Assembly (NCBI RefSeq): GCF_013402915.1
Contig: NC_050726.1
Location: forward strand, 699,501 to 763,500
Direction of reading: 5' to 3'
Length of the DNA: 64,000 bases
Source: Zygotorulaspora mrakii
Taxonomy: Eukaryota; Ascomycota; Saccharomycetes; Saccharomycetales; Saccharomycetaceae
Shown: one piece after another, positions 1-9,179 of the stretch
How the letters are laid out: each line of letters opens with the position of its first letter
How positions within the stretch are numbered: the first letter of the stretch is position 1
Notes under the pieces: generated by a model
The model's input: only the letters and a program-made list of their open reading frames with translations
Told to the model about the DNA's origin: nothing
Databases searched by the model: none
Translations under genes and position numbers: made by a program

Positions 1-1
1 A

Positions 2-1828
2 TATCAGCAAGAGGTTGATAGTTTGACAAAACGATCCAAGAACAGTGAGGTTATACTACTGGATGTGTATGCAAAGATTGCCGAAGCCCCTGATCCTAAG
101 TCACTATTGCGAGACTCTGCTGTGAAATTGAGCAAGGTTGATGATACCAAGGTATTGCAGGAACGAATAGATACTTTAGAAGACAAGCTAGCCAAATATG
201 CAGATTATGATACTTTAAAATCCAGGTTACTAGACCTTGAGCAAAAATCGGCAGAAACGCTGGTTAAAAGAGTGTCTGCAAAAGAGCAAGAATTGAATAA
301 AACCTGGGAAGAAAAGCAGAGAAATTGGAACGGAAGGGAAGATGAACTTGTAAAGCAAATTGAAATTTTGCGTAGCAGTAATGAAGCATTGGAGAAAAAG
401 TTGTCTAATGGTGCACCTATGGCTGGAAATATTGAAACTGCGACGGCAAAGTTCACCAATTCCTCTGAATATAATATTCTAGCTCAAGAACTTGAAGCGT
501 CGCAGACCCGGATTTTTCAACTGGAGAAGCGCAACGAAGAACTGAGTGGTTCGCTAGCCAGAGCTACTAGCGAGGTGGAACAGGAATTGCAATTGCAGGC
601 TAAGGATTCCAAAATAATGAAATTAGAGAGTGAAAATGCTTTACTCATTGCATCATCCGATCGGAATCGTAAAATGCATTCAAAGGAGAGCACTGAGATA
701 GAGAGCCAATTAAAATCTTTGAGGGCTGAAACGGATTCATACAAGTCAGAAATAACCACATTAAGAATGAAACTAGCTAATTTCTCAGATTACAATCAAT
801 TAAAACAAGATTTATCGGCACTGAAGAGGATCGAGTTTGGTGCTGAGGATGACGAGGAGGATGGCAGCCAAAACCATAACGGAAATGAGCAATTGGCAGG
901 AAATGGCCAAATTAAAATGGAGGCAAGTTTAGTTTCAGCAAATAAAAGACTGCAAAGAAATCTAGCAGAATTACGTGGCAAATATGCTGAGAACGAGGAG
1001 GAAGATAGAAAACTGAAAACTGAATTAATGGCATTGAAGGAGAAGGTGAATCAATTGGAATCTTCGAATAAAAAACTTGAGATGGATCTCGATAAGATCG
1101 AAGAGGTGGATCTTAAATTTAATGATACAGCAAGTATGATGTCAGGCGTCACACGTCAGATGAATAATAGAGGTGGTAAGTTGTCACCCACTAGCTCAAT
1201 TATAGGTATACCTGAGGAGATGGAGGGCCCTTCGATCATGGGTAACAACACAATTTTACCAATCATTACGAAGCAAAGAGATAGATTACGCCAGAGAAAT
1301 AGTGAACTGGAAAGAGAAATGAAGCGTTATGGCATTGATAAAAAAAAGATAATGAATGAACTGACGAAGCTGAAAAATGACAATAATGGCCTCTACGAAC
1401 GTATACGTTACTTATCGAGAAACAGCAATAATAATAGTAAAAATAATAAAAATAATCTGAGTAATAGTGACAGTAATGGCAGTAGTCATGCCAATATCAA
1501 CAACAACGGTAATAATGATTTGATTTCCCGTTTGGATGCGGAATCTCAATATTCACAAGTCTATGAGGATTCATTGAACCCATTAGCCAAATTCAAAGAA
1601 AATGAGATCGAATACTACAGGAAGAACAGACTATCGATATGGGAAAAATTATTTTCCAGTTTTGCTAAAATAGTTTTATCAAACAAGGTGACCAGGATGC
1701 TGTTTTTATTTTATTGCGTTGGTCTACACTGTTTAATATTCATGATGTCCATGTACGTGATAAATTTAAGTGGTTACATGACACCAGAAGTTGGTATTAA
1801 GCAATCAAGTAACGCAAATTTGAGATGA
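2..1828 (+). CDS. COY1: COY1, Golgi CASP-like coiled-coil protein (5' truncated by window edge)
   Basis: The reading frame is open from base 2, so the gene begins outside the window; 608 codons plus a TGA stop are present. The S. cerevisiae protein is about 679 residues, so roughly 70 N-terminal residues are missing. Most of the product is charged heptad-type coiled coil. Near the end are an Asn/Ser-rich low-complexity tract (about codons 470-495) and a single C-terminal transmembrane segment (VTRMLFLFYCVGLHCLIFMM). This is the architecture of CASP golgins, tail-anchored tethers that act in intra-Golgi transport. COY1 lies beside RPL17A in S. cerevisiae (YKL179C/YKL180W), and the neighbour here is RPL17. 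The TTG at base 23 is not a real start. Confidence 0.9.
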   Translation, partial: YQQEVDSLTKRSKNSEVILLDVYAKIAEAPDPKSLLRDSAVKLSKVDDTKVLQERIDTLEDKLAKYADYDTLKSRLLDLEQKSAETLVKRVSAKEQELNKTWEEKQRNWNGREDELVKQIEILRSSNEALEKKLSNGAPMAGNIETATAKFTNSSEYNILAQELEASQTRIFQLEKRNEELSGSLARATSEVEQELQLQAKDSKIMKLESENALLIASSDRNRKMHSKESTEIESQLKSLRAETDSYKSEITTLRMKLANFSDYNQLKQDLSALKRIEFGAEDDEEDGSQNHNGNEQLAGNGQIKMEASLVSANKRLQRNLAELRGKYAENEEEDRKLKTELMALKEKVNQLESSNKKLEMDLDKIEEVDLKFNDTASMMSGVTRQMNNRGGKLSPTSSIIGIPEEMEGPSIMGNNTILPIITKQRDRLRQRNSELEREMKRYGIDKKKIMNELTKLKNDNNGLYERIRYLSRNSNNNSKNNKNNLSNSDSNGSSHANINNNGNNDLISRLDAESQYSQVYEDSLNPLAKFKENEIEYYRKNRLSIWEKLFSSFAKIVLSNKVTRMLFLFYCVGLHCLIFMMSMYVINLSGYMTPEVGIKQSSNANLR

Positions 1829-2089
1829 ACATAAAAAAGAAGGAAGTAATACCGTTCATTCAGGGCCCTTTTTCAATTTTTAAGGAAAAACAAAACAGTT
1901 AACAGTTATATATAATTAGGTGTATGTATAAAAATTGAAGGCGTGCTAATATGAAAGAAGTTATGCTTGTTATTCTGGTGTCACGGAAAATACAGTTAGA
2001 CTAGTAGATTTCTTTTAAATTATACATTTTTGGATAAAAAACTAAAATCTTGCAGATTACTGTGCTATATTTCAATCCATACGAATCAT

Positions 2090-2757
2090 TTAAGCAGCAA
2101 TACGCTTTTGAGAAGCGATTCTACCTCTTTGTCTGGAAGACAATCTAACAACCTTCTTTTCAGCAGCTTTTTCAACTTGGCTGTCCTTTTCGGTAACGAC
2201 CAATTCGATATGAGATGGAGAGGATTCGTATTTGTTAATTCTACCGTGAGCTCTGTAGGTTCTTCTTCTTTGCTTTGGAGCTTGGTTGACTTGAATGTGA
2301 GAGACGTACAACTTGGTAGCATCTAAACCTTTAGCCTGTAATAAAATGAGAATGAGTAACGTTAGTAGAGTGCTTAGGTGATGGGCATGTCCCGATTTGT
2401 TTCACACCGCATGTGGGACACGGATTTTGATTAATATTATTAACATACTTCAGCATTGGCAGCTGCGTTTTGCAACAAACCTTGGACGAACTTGACAGAC
2501 TTTGCTGGCCATCTAGCCTTGGTGACACCGAATTCTTTACCTTGAGCGGTTCTACCAATGGAGGAGTTGAATCTTCTGAATGGGATAGCTCTTTGGTGGT
2601 CCAAGACTTGTTCCAAGTATTTTTGAGCTCTTTGTAATTCCCAACCACTGATGGCTTGAGCAGTTTCTCTGGTGTTCTTGAAGGAAACACGCAAGTAGGA
2701 ACCACGAGCGGAAGCAGACTTAGCTGGGTTTGTAGAGGTAGCACCGTATCTAGCCAT
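2090..2757 (-). CDS. RPL17: 60S ribosomal protein L17 (uL22), two exons
   Basis: Spliced gene: exon 1 is 2449-2757 (103 codons starting [19 protein letters not shown]) and exon 2 is 2090-2335 (81 codons plus TAA). Together they give 184 residues, the length of yeast L17. The join GAA|GCT restores the sequence [16 protein letters not shown], and exon 2 ends [12 protein letters not shown]. The protein belongs to the large ribosomal subunit and lines the peptide exit tunnel. The ATG at 2757 matches the conserved N-terminus, so an in-frame ATG two codons upstream is unlikely to be used. The gene is transcribed away from ATG27. One locus here corresponds to the S. cerevisiae pair YKL180W and YJL177W. 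Confidence 0.97.
2336..2448 (-). other. Spliceosomal intron of RPL17 (113 nt)
   Basis: Read on the minus strand, the intron starts GTATGT (2443-2448), has a TACTAAC branch point (2361-2367) and ends CAG at 2336-2338. It sits deep in the gene, after codon 103, whereas most yeast ribosomal-protein introns lie near the start codon. Splicing is needed to continue the frame into the conserved C-terminal third. Confidence 0.95.
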
Positions 2758-3522
2758 TTTCACTTTGTCAGTTCTTAGATGTCTTTCGCTACTTTCTATA
2801 AATCAACTCTTCAAAATCTGTGATTTTAATCAATTTGTGAAATTACCTACTTTGATGACGAGTTTTTCCTGCCTTCCCGCTGTGCTGTTCCTCTCAGTAT
2901 GAGACCATGAGAAGGTTCTTCCCTACTCCTGTCAGGTTCAGGGCACCAAAGTGCAGCCTAACGGTGGCAGCTATTCTCCACCAGGTCGGCCCTTCCGCCT
3001 AACAATTGCAGCACCCTCTGCCTGGGTCGTGAGCCCAGGCAAGGTTATTCCCTCCCAGACGGGATCCCTGAGCTGAAACGAGCCCTACTCCCTCTAACTC
3101 ACGGCACGGGAACCGTGGTCTGACTCGGTGAGGACGCGACGCAAAAAGCAAAATGATGCACCGACGCAAAAAAACATCATGAAAGTTTCTGAAAAAGGAT
3201 TAATTCTGGTGTACGGCTGTAATGTATAAAATGTACGGATGTGTAAAGGCAGTCAGTAGAACAAAACGCCACAGGTTTAGATAGCTGTTACGCGTGACCT
3301 ACGGCGTCTGAGATGATCTTTGAGGATTGAGAGTTAGGGCAAAGTAGGGCATTGCAATTAGGGTTGAGATGACGGTAGGGTTAGGGGTGGCTGTATTCTG
3401 TTGCCAAGCGTTATGTTCATGGACTTTCTCTTTCACCTCTAGAAAGAGAATGCACAAGAGCTTGTTTACAATTTACTGTCAGTGCTAGCATTTGCAACTT
3501 GCGTCGTTATCACTGCTGCGCT
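2758..3522. other. 765-bp RPL17-ATG27 spacer with a GC-rich, hairpin-forming block (about 2870-3135)
   Basis: There is no credible ORF in this divergent spacer. About 2870-3135 is clearly richer in G+C than its flanks and contains stems. TGCCTGGG/CCCAGGCA (3019-3026 with 3034-3041) encloses a 7-nt loop, and CACGG/CCGTG (3105-3109 with 3113-3117) is a second short hairpin. The string CCCTACTCC occurs twice (about 2921 and 3083). To the right lies a TTAGGG-type motif cluster. The block may be an unidentified structured RNA gene or a complex promoter. I could not match it to U1-U6, U3, RNase P, MRP, SRP or 5S RNA from memory. Confidence 0.4.
3334..3386. promoter_or_regulatory. Cluster of TTAGGG-type motifs (candidate Tbf1 sites)
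   Basis: TTAGGG occurs at 3334-3339, 3358-3363 and 3381-3386, with extra TAGGG cores at 3345-3349 and 3376-3380. The copy at 3358-3365 is TTAGGGTT, the reverse complement of the Tbf1 core AACCCTAA. In budding yeasts Tbf1 drives snoRNA promoters and, in many non-Saccharomyces species, ribosomal-protein promoters. The cluster lies about 140 bp upstream of ATG27 and about 580-630 bp upstream of RPL17. Which transcript it serves is unknown. Confidence 0.5.
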
Positions 3523-4320
3523 ATGCAATTCAACCGGTCATGGCTTTTGGTGAGTGCGGTCTTCATGGCCAGCTGCGTAATGGGTCTTCAATGTTCATCA
3601 GATCGGAAACTGAAAAAGTATCAAATGGAAAAGCCTATCCATCTCAAGGGTAAGGAGATTAGTACACCACCAAGTACTTATAGAATGGAATACTACATAA
3701 ATATCTGTGAATTGGAGGCAGAAGGAAAGCCGGCAGAATGCGATGCTGATGACGTGATATGTTCTTTGCAATGGGTCACTCTACCTGATAGAGAGGAACC
3801 AGAATTGTTAAGAGCTATTCATGTGAAAAATGATAACTTTGATGGTGTTTGGAATTCGAACGGTTACCTATCTATTCAATTCGATGGTATCAAGTGGGGT
3901 GATGGAAAAGATATATATTGGTATCTCGACTTCACCTGTGATCTGGAGATGGAAGAAGACGAGATCTCTAGTAACGCGGATTTCGGCTTCTATGGCAGTA
4001 ATTACTTAAATATTGAGGGCCCTTCCGGCTGTGTCAAGAAACAGTATGACAATGGCCACAATAATGACCCTCATTACTATCGAAGGGATGGACACTCATG
4101 GGTTTTCTGGCCGATCATATACATTATTCTGTTCGCTGCGATATATTTCATTATGAGGCTATACCTTAATAGAAGTGGAAGCACGTTTGGGGAGTTCTGC
4201 ATAGAGTCTGTGGAGCGTTTTAAAACGATCGTTGTATCTCTGGCGTCATTTATTCAAGAAATATTGACAAAAGCATTCAATAGAAGTTCTTCCCAAAGCG
4301 GTGGATATAGTGCTGTCTAA
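3523..4320 (+). CDS. ATG27: Atg27, type I membrane autophagy protein
   Basis: 265 residues (S. cerevisiae about 271), started at the ATG at 3523 because an in-frame TTG upstream adds nothing conserved. The N-terminus MQFNRSWLLVSAVFMASCVMG is a signal peptide. A cysteine-containing lumenal domain of the mannose-6-phosphate-receptor-homology type follows, then one transmembrane segment (WVFWPIIYIILFAAIYFIM) and a cytosolic tail. The last four residues are YSAV, the tyrosine sorting motif known in yeast Atg27. The protein cycles among Golgi, endosome, vacuole and Atg9 vesicles and helps Atg9 trafficking. The RPL17-ATG27-PFD1-ATP12 order equals YJL177-YJL180 of S. cerevisiae. Confidence 0.93.
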   Translation: MQFNRSWLLVSAVFMASCVMGLQCSSDRKLKKYQMEKPIHLKGKEISTPPSTYRMEYYINICELEAEGKPAECDADDVICSLQWVTLPDREEPELLRAIHVKNDNFDGVWNSNGYLSIQFDGIKWGDGKDIYWYLDFTCDLEMEEDEISSNADFGFYGSNYLNIEGPSGCVKKQYDNGHNNDPHYYRRDGHSWVFWPIIYIILFAAIYFIMRLYLNRSGSTFGEFCIESVERFKTIVVSLASFIQEILTKAFNRSSSQSGGYSAV

Positions 4321-4520
4321 AAATAAGGGTACTTGCTGAACGCAGAAATGCTTCAATGATTATAGATCTATATTTATGTGCATGTATATGTATGTATTGC
4401 TATGTCATGCGAAAGTCACTAGGCCTCCATCGAGTTCTCTCATTTCATATTGCGCCCAAACCAATTGAACGTATTGTACTGGCAATTATAGGTTGTAAGT
4501 AATAAATGGCTCTTAAGATT

Positions 4521-4859
4521 TCATTTTTTCGCTAGAGCAGCCCTTAAATTCATTACGATTTTTTCCACAGTTGTTTCTAGATAATTTTTCTTTATCAATA
4601 ATGCCTTGCTTTGGTCCTTAACGATAACTTCATCATGTTTCAAATCGTCGACGTATTTGGATTTGTCTTGCAAAATGAATGCTTTACCACAGGACCTCCA
4701 TACCTTGTCTACGGGATATGATTCTAGTTCTGTAGCAGTAACTTTTGCTAACATATCTTGTCTTTCTAACCGATCCAGTTGCTGGGTAACAACATTCAAT
4801 TGGGCCTTCGAGCTTCTTAAGTTGGATGTCAGCTCCTGAATTATTGGTGATACGGACAT
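4521..4859 (-). CDS. PFD1: Prefoldin subunit 1 (beta-type)
   Basis: A 112-residue protein (S. cerevisiae Pfd1 about 109) made of two heptad-rich helices flanking a short beta-hairpin region, typical of beta-class prefoldins. Prefoldin is a cytosolic heterohexameric chaperone that hands nascent actin and tubulin to the CCT chaperonin. The gene is divergent from ATP12 across about 150 bp and convergent with ATG27, the same arrangement as YJL178C-YJL180C. The start MSVSPIIQEL fits family length. Confidence 0.92.
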   Translation of the reverse strand: MSVSPIIQELTSNLRSSKAQLNVVTQQLDRLERQDMLAKVTATELESYPVDKVWRSCGKAFILQDKSKYVDDLKHDEVIVKDQSKALLIKKNYLETTVEKIVMNLRAALAKK

Positions 4860-5011
4860 TTGTGATACGATGAACCCTTCTCGTTAGGACTTTATATTTG
4901 TTTCTGTCATCTTTTGGGTTTTTCAAGAGTATCTAATTATCTAAATTTTCTAATCCCACAAAACGTTTAACATCAGTCAATGTAGTAGAGCACGCGAAAA
5001 CAGTACGAGAT

Positions 5012-6001
5012 ATGCCGCAGATGCACCGCTTTTTCAGTGGGTCTATAAACTCCATAAAGACTGGAATCATACAACATAGATGCTACGTCATTCCCAGGTC
5101 TAGCTATGCTCCCACGTTGGGCGGAGATTCCACCATTGAAAATAATCTAAAGACAGAAACCAATAGACTATCCAAGACAAGTCAAAAATTCTGGAAGCAG
5201 GTCTCAATAAAGGAAGACGGAAGTAAGTTGCTCATGCAGCTCGACTCAAAGTCTATTTTAACTCCCTTAGGCAATCCAATTGTGATTGACAAGGACAGAA
5301 GGCTACTGGCAATGCTGCTACAGAAAGAATGGGAAACATTGCCAAACAAGTCCATCAAACCACATCTCTTGCCACTTACTTCACTTGTGTCTCGTTGTAT
5401 CGATTTAGAAAGCGTGCATGGTGAAAATGGGGACCCAGATCTCATGGCTAAGATTGGCGGCGATCGTGAAAAGATAGCGACTGATCTCTTACGTTATTTG
5501 GATACAGACACTCTTTTGATTTTCTCGCCACATTATGAGTATGAGGGTGCTTTGCGAGAGGCACAGAATAATTTATATTTGCCTTTAATTAGCACTGTTG
5601 AGCAATTCCTTAAAAGATACACTCCGTCGGAGGTCAATTTGAGAGTTCTTGACTCTGATACTGATGGTTTAAGAGGTAATAGTCAGGCAGCAAGCACTAG
5701 AGAGGCAGCCAAAAAATTCTTAGATTCTCTTTCTTTGTGGGACTTGGCTGTTTTTGAAAATACAGTCTTGACATCTAAATCATTTATTTGTGGAATATTA
5801 ATGTTGCAAAGTAAGGCATCCTTAAAGCCATCGAGACATTTAGAGCTTAATACCGAAGAAATTGTTCGAGCAGCGACATTAGAGATTATTCATCAAGTTG
5901 AAAGGTGGGGTGAAGTTGAAGATACTCACGATGTCGATAAACGTGATGTACGCAGGAAGCTTCATGCAGCTGGGATTGTAGCTTTCCGAGAAAGAGGGTG
6001 A
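5012..6001 (+). CDS. ATP12: Atp12, mitochondrial F1-ATPase alpha-subunit assembly chaperone
   Basis: 329 residues, close to the roughly 325 of S. cerevisiae. The N-terminus is rich in Arg/Ser/His with almost no acids (MPQMHRFFSGSINSIKTGII), as expected of a matrix-targeting presequence. The core carries ATP12-family landmarks: FWKQVSIKEDGSKLLMQLDS, a conserved LLPLTSLVSRCIDL stretch, and a C-terminal VERWGEVEDTHDVDKRDVRR segment. Atp12 binds free F1 alpha subunits in the matrix so they can assemble with beta. The gene is convergent with the YJL181W-type gene, as in S. cerevisiae. Confidence 0.95.
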   Translation: MPQMHRFFSGSINSIKTGIIQHRCYVIPRSSYAPTLGGDSTIENNLKTETNRLSKTSQKFWKQVSIKEDGSKLLMQLDSKSILTPLGNPIVIDKDRRLLAMLLQKEWETLPNKSIKPHLLPLTSLVSRCIDLESVHGENGDPDLMAKIGGDREKIATDLLRYLDTDTLLIFSPHYEYEGALREAQNNLYLPLISTVEQFLKRYTPSEVNLRVLDSDTDGLRGNSQAASTREAAKKFLDSLSLWDLAVFENTVLTSKSFICGILMLQSKASLKPSRHLELNTEEIVRAATLEIIHQVERWGEVEDTHDVDKRDVRRKLHAAGIVAFRERG

Positions 6002-6108
6002 TCAATTTGTCTGACAGAGATAACGAAAGCATATGTCCGTAATGATGATAAATATACATGTAAATGTCAATATTCTATAGATACGTTATACACGCTGGAC
6101 TTCATAAA

Positions 6109-8652
6109 TTATGATGGCTTTATCAGTTGATAAACTTGATCAGCTACAATTTTGTTTTGAAATTCTAAAAGCTTTTCATTTTTTTTGGAAGCTAATAGAA
6201 GCCCAGTCCGGCCAATCCTTTCAATTTCATCTAATTGACTGATGAATGTTAGCGGTTTTTTGTCCATCAAAACAATATTGAATTTTACCGCTATTATTGT
6301 GTCTTTTGACTCTTGCACACATATATCAACATGACCAATGCTTTGTACATTCCAGCCCTTTCCTTCAATTGCACTGTGAATTTTGACTTTTAAAGAAGAT
6401 AAGAGAAGAACTGTATTGATTGTGTCCGTTTTTGGATCAGTTAGGCCTGACATGGCAGTGGAAGATCGTGTTAAGGGATTGCTAATACATGATGAAGGCA
6501 TACTTGATAGTGTCTGTACTGTGGAAGACTTCGGCATAGAGCTTGGTAAATCTCCTTTTATACAATGCTGTAGAATGTTCAACAATCTTTCCACTTGCAG
6601 ACATCTTAAGGTCAGCGTATTGAACTCGGAAGGAATCATGCTAGCCATAAAGTCTTCTTTCGGTATTACGATTTGAATGTCTTGTGCTGCTGATCTGATG
6701 CATTTCCACCCTTTGGAAATTTTTATGGCAAATTTACATGATTTGCTTTCCTCTGCTGTACGTGCTAACATGACTGTATTACCATCTCCAAGTCTGTAAA
6801 TTAAAAAAGTCAGAGCACTTTTCCCAACCCTGTTCCAATGTTTCCCATTCCAAAATGAAATTCTCACTTGATTGTTTTCGAATATAACTTCGTCGTTGCG
6901 GGTATCAATACCTGGTGGTAGTGTTTCCGACTCCTTTTCAGTTGGGCTGTCCGTCGATTTCGCATCAAAAAGTGAAGACATTGAAGAAGAATTACTTCTT
7001 TTTTCTACTTCCCTCTCAATTTTCTCGGGTCCTCTAATTGTTTCCTCATCTTTTTTACTCTTTGAACTAAAAATACTCAACAAGGAAGACGAGTTCCTAG
7101 TATACAGCATTGGTTTATACATACCGGCCACAGGATTGAACACTGGCGATTCATTATGTGGATCCCCTTTGTGTTCTGGTTCTGTTGAAATAAAACTTTC
7201 GAGATCGCTGACTTCAACATCTTTTTCTGAGTTTATTGTTATCCTCTCTAATGAAGGTTCTTCGGAGACACTCTTGTACTTTTGCATAGTTAGCTCAGGT
7301 GTTGCAAGGGGTGAGAAGTCCATTTCGATGGCTCTATCCAGTTCAATCAACTTGTCGCAACTGAGATTTGCAATTTCTTGCAGAGACGGCGAAGCCAATA
7401 ATGAAGAATTGGCTAGCCTTCCAACTTGAGACCCCGTCTCTTGTTCTACAGACATTAACGTAGAAAGTGGCCTTCTTAAGGGTTTGGACCTATGCAGTCC
7501 TGTCTGAGGTTTTTTTGCTTGAGATTGTGCTTGCGTCGACGTAGTGTTAGTATCTGTAGGAGAAACCGGAGATGGTAACATTATTGGGAGTCCTTCACTA
7601 CTCAGCGGTCTTAAATCTTCAAGTTTAGAAAGCTTCAATTTGAATTTTTGATAAGAGTGTGATGATTTTGTTATTGAGGCAGAAGAGCTGGATCGAAGTA
7701 TGGTCGGTATTAAATCATTTTTATCAAATAGCCTTTTAAATGACTGTTTCCAATGCGATTCCCACTGTAAAGGGTCAATACATTGAACCATCAAGGTAAC
7801 ATTGTTACCAGTGGCCGTTCTCAATTGCACTGTTGATTGTGATAAAAGATCGAAGATCTCCAGGTCATGTCTCCTCAACGAGGGAAAAAGTAAAGTCCTT
7901 CCGAGATCCAATAGTTTGTAGTTTCCTTTCAGAAGTTGTGATAGTAATTTTTTTGGAGAACTCGAGATATTTGGTAATTCTTCTGAATTTATCTTAAAAA
8001 CAGCAAGTTCCCCATTGGAAAACTGGCATATTTCCACCAAGGAACGGTCAAAACTGAATTTCTTCAGCGATAGTCTAAAAAAGTCCCTTTTAGCCACTTT
8101 TGAAATATCCATCAGTGGTGCTGATACTACGTCAAAAGTGTGTGATAGCAAATCATGAACCTGATCAAGCCTTAGAATACAATTGTTGGCATCGTTATAA
8201 GACGAAAAGAACTGATCTTCGAAAGAACTAATTAATTGTCCTAAGCCATCGAAACCGCCACCCAAAATTTCCTGAACTTGAACCAAGCTCGAATAAAGAT
8301 TCATCACGCAAACGACAAACGTAGGCCTGACCTTTGACCTAAAGACAGGGCTATCGATGGAAAATATAACCTTTGGTACTGCAGAAAGACACTTCTTGTA
8401 GCACTCCAGAAGATACTTATTTGAGAACCAACGCCTGAACGATAACAAAAGGTCAACTGGTGATGACAATGAGAGCTCCCCTATAATCTTACGCAAACAT
8501 ATGCCTAGTAACTGCGTTTGTTCCCTCAGACTCGACATAGGGTCCAACCTCGACACAGGATTCGGAAGAAACGACTCACATTCAACTGTCAACCGCGTCA
8601 AATTGGTAACATGTATTCTGTGAATCTCTTTTATTCCTCCTTGAATTGCCAT
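6109..8652 (-). CDS. YJL181W/YJR030C-type protein of unknown function
   Basis: 847 residues. I assign it by position (next to ATP12, before MNN11) and general character to the S. cerevisiae pair YJL181W (about 611 aa) and YJR030C (about 745 aa), whose role is not established. There is no signal peptide or membrane segment. The first 330 residues look folded. A Ser/Thr/Pro-rich middle (about 370-590) has SQAQSQAKKPQTG-like low complexity. Two C-terminal modules (about 590-700 and 750-847) have alternating hydrophobic beta-strand character around FENNQVRISFWNGKHWNR and could be PH- or RanBD-like folds; that fold guess is inference. The promoter carries MCB/SCB-like G1/S motifs. Confidence 0.7.
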   Translation of the reverse strand: MAIQGGIKEIHRIHVTNLTRLTVECESFLPNPVSRLDPMSSLREQTQLLGICLRKIIGELSLSSPVDLLLSFRRWFSNKYLLECYKKCLSAVPKVIFSIDSPVFRSKVRPTFVVCVMNLYSSLVQVQEILGGGFDGLGQLISSFEDQFFSSYNDANNCILRLDQVHDLLSHTFDVVSAPLMDISKVAKRDFFRLSLKKFSFDRSLVEICQFSNGELAVFKINSEELPNISSSPKKLLSQLLKGNYKLLDLGRTLLFPSLRRHDLEIFDLLSQSTVQLRTATGNNVTLMVQCIDPLQWESHWKQSFKRLFDKNDLIPTILRSSSSASITKSSHSYQKFKLKLSKLEDLRPLSSEGLPIMLPSPVSPTDTNTTSTQAQSQAKKPQTGLHRSKPLRRPLSTLMSVEQETGSQVGRLANSSLLASPSLQEIANLSCDKLIELDRAIEMDFSPLATPELTMQKYKSVSEEPSLERITINSEKDVEVSDLESFISTEPEHKGDPHNESPVFNPVAGMYKPMLYTRNSSSLLSIFSSKSKKDEETIRGPEKIEREVEKRSNSSSMSSLFDAKSTDSPTEKESETLPPGIDTRNDEVIFENNQVRISFWNGKHWNRVGKSALTFLIYRLGDGNTVMLARTAEESKSCKFAIKISKGWKCIRSAAQDIQIVIPKEDFMASMIPSEFNTLTLRCLQVERLLNILQHCIKGDLPSSMPKSSTVQTLSSMPSSCISNPLTRSSTAMSGLTDPKTDTINTVLLLSSLKVKIHSAIEGKGWNVQSIGHVDICVQESKDTIIAVKFNIVLMDKKPLTFISQLDEIERIGRTGLLLASKKNEKLLEFQNKIVADQVYQLIKPS

Positions 8653-9179
8653 GGGCCCCCACCTTGATAATAGCCGAACTCAAACCGAACTCCAGCTAAA
8701 CCTTCACCTAGCTATTGGGTCTGGCGCTGTTAAACGAACTTTTTCACTAAAAGAATAACTCAAGCACTATTTATTCGGTGCCTATCAAATCGAAAGAATT
8801 CATCAAGCAGAACGAATCCCTCTAATAAATGGAGTTTTTGAAAGATGTAGTCTTGCAGAAGAAGCCTTTTGGTGAAAACGCATTGTGCCCAAAAAGAGAG
8901 TTTTTCGCGTCTAATGCTGCTTGACGCGTTGGCATTTTGACAATTCCAAAAAAAGAATACGATCGAGATAATTTGGCAACTGAAATTTATGCATGGAATT
9001 ATGTATTTGATATCTATAAGGTAGAACCAAGATGTCTGTTACCGGTGAAATTATTCGTAATTTTTTTGTAGACTTCTTGCAGCCTTCTTGCAGCCTTCTT
9101 ACAGACTTCTAGTAGGATTGTAGTATTGCAGAGGTGTAGGTTTGTGGAATTGTAGCTGAAATAGATGGAATAATACCGT
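8653..9179. other. 527-bp spacer: promoter of the YJL181W-type gene and 3' region of MNN11
   Basis: No ORF. It contains the MCB/SCB-like sites listed separately and a short tandem repeat at about 9071-9105 in which CTTCTTGCAGC-type 11-mers recur with small changes. Nothing else is recognisable. Confidence 0.6.
8902..8929. promoter_or_regulatory. MCB (ACGCGT) plus SCB-like (CGCGAAAA) pair
   Basis: A perfect MluI cell-cycle box ACGCGT lies at 8924-8929. TTTTCGCG, the reverse complement of CGCGAAAA and a fit to the SBF core CNCGAAA, lies at 8902-8909. They are about 250-280 bp upstream of the minus-strand gene starting at 8652. In budding yeasts MBF and SBF bind these boxes to give a G1/S transcription peak. 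Function here is inferred from motif and position. Confidence 0.55.

Noticed and set aside
3005..3017. GGTGCTGCAATTG on the minus strand, resembling the 3' end of 5S rRNA
   Set aside because: No other part of 5S rRNA is present upstream at the right distance, so it is a chance similarity.
3215..3224. GGCTGTAATG, resembling the 5' end of yeast SRP RNA (SCR1)
   Set aside because: The match stops after ten bases, and the following conserved Alu-domain GGTGGGA element is missing; a 10-mer match is plausible by chance.
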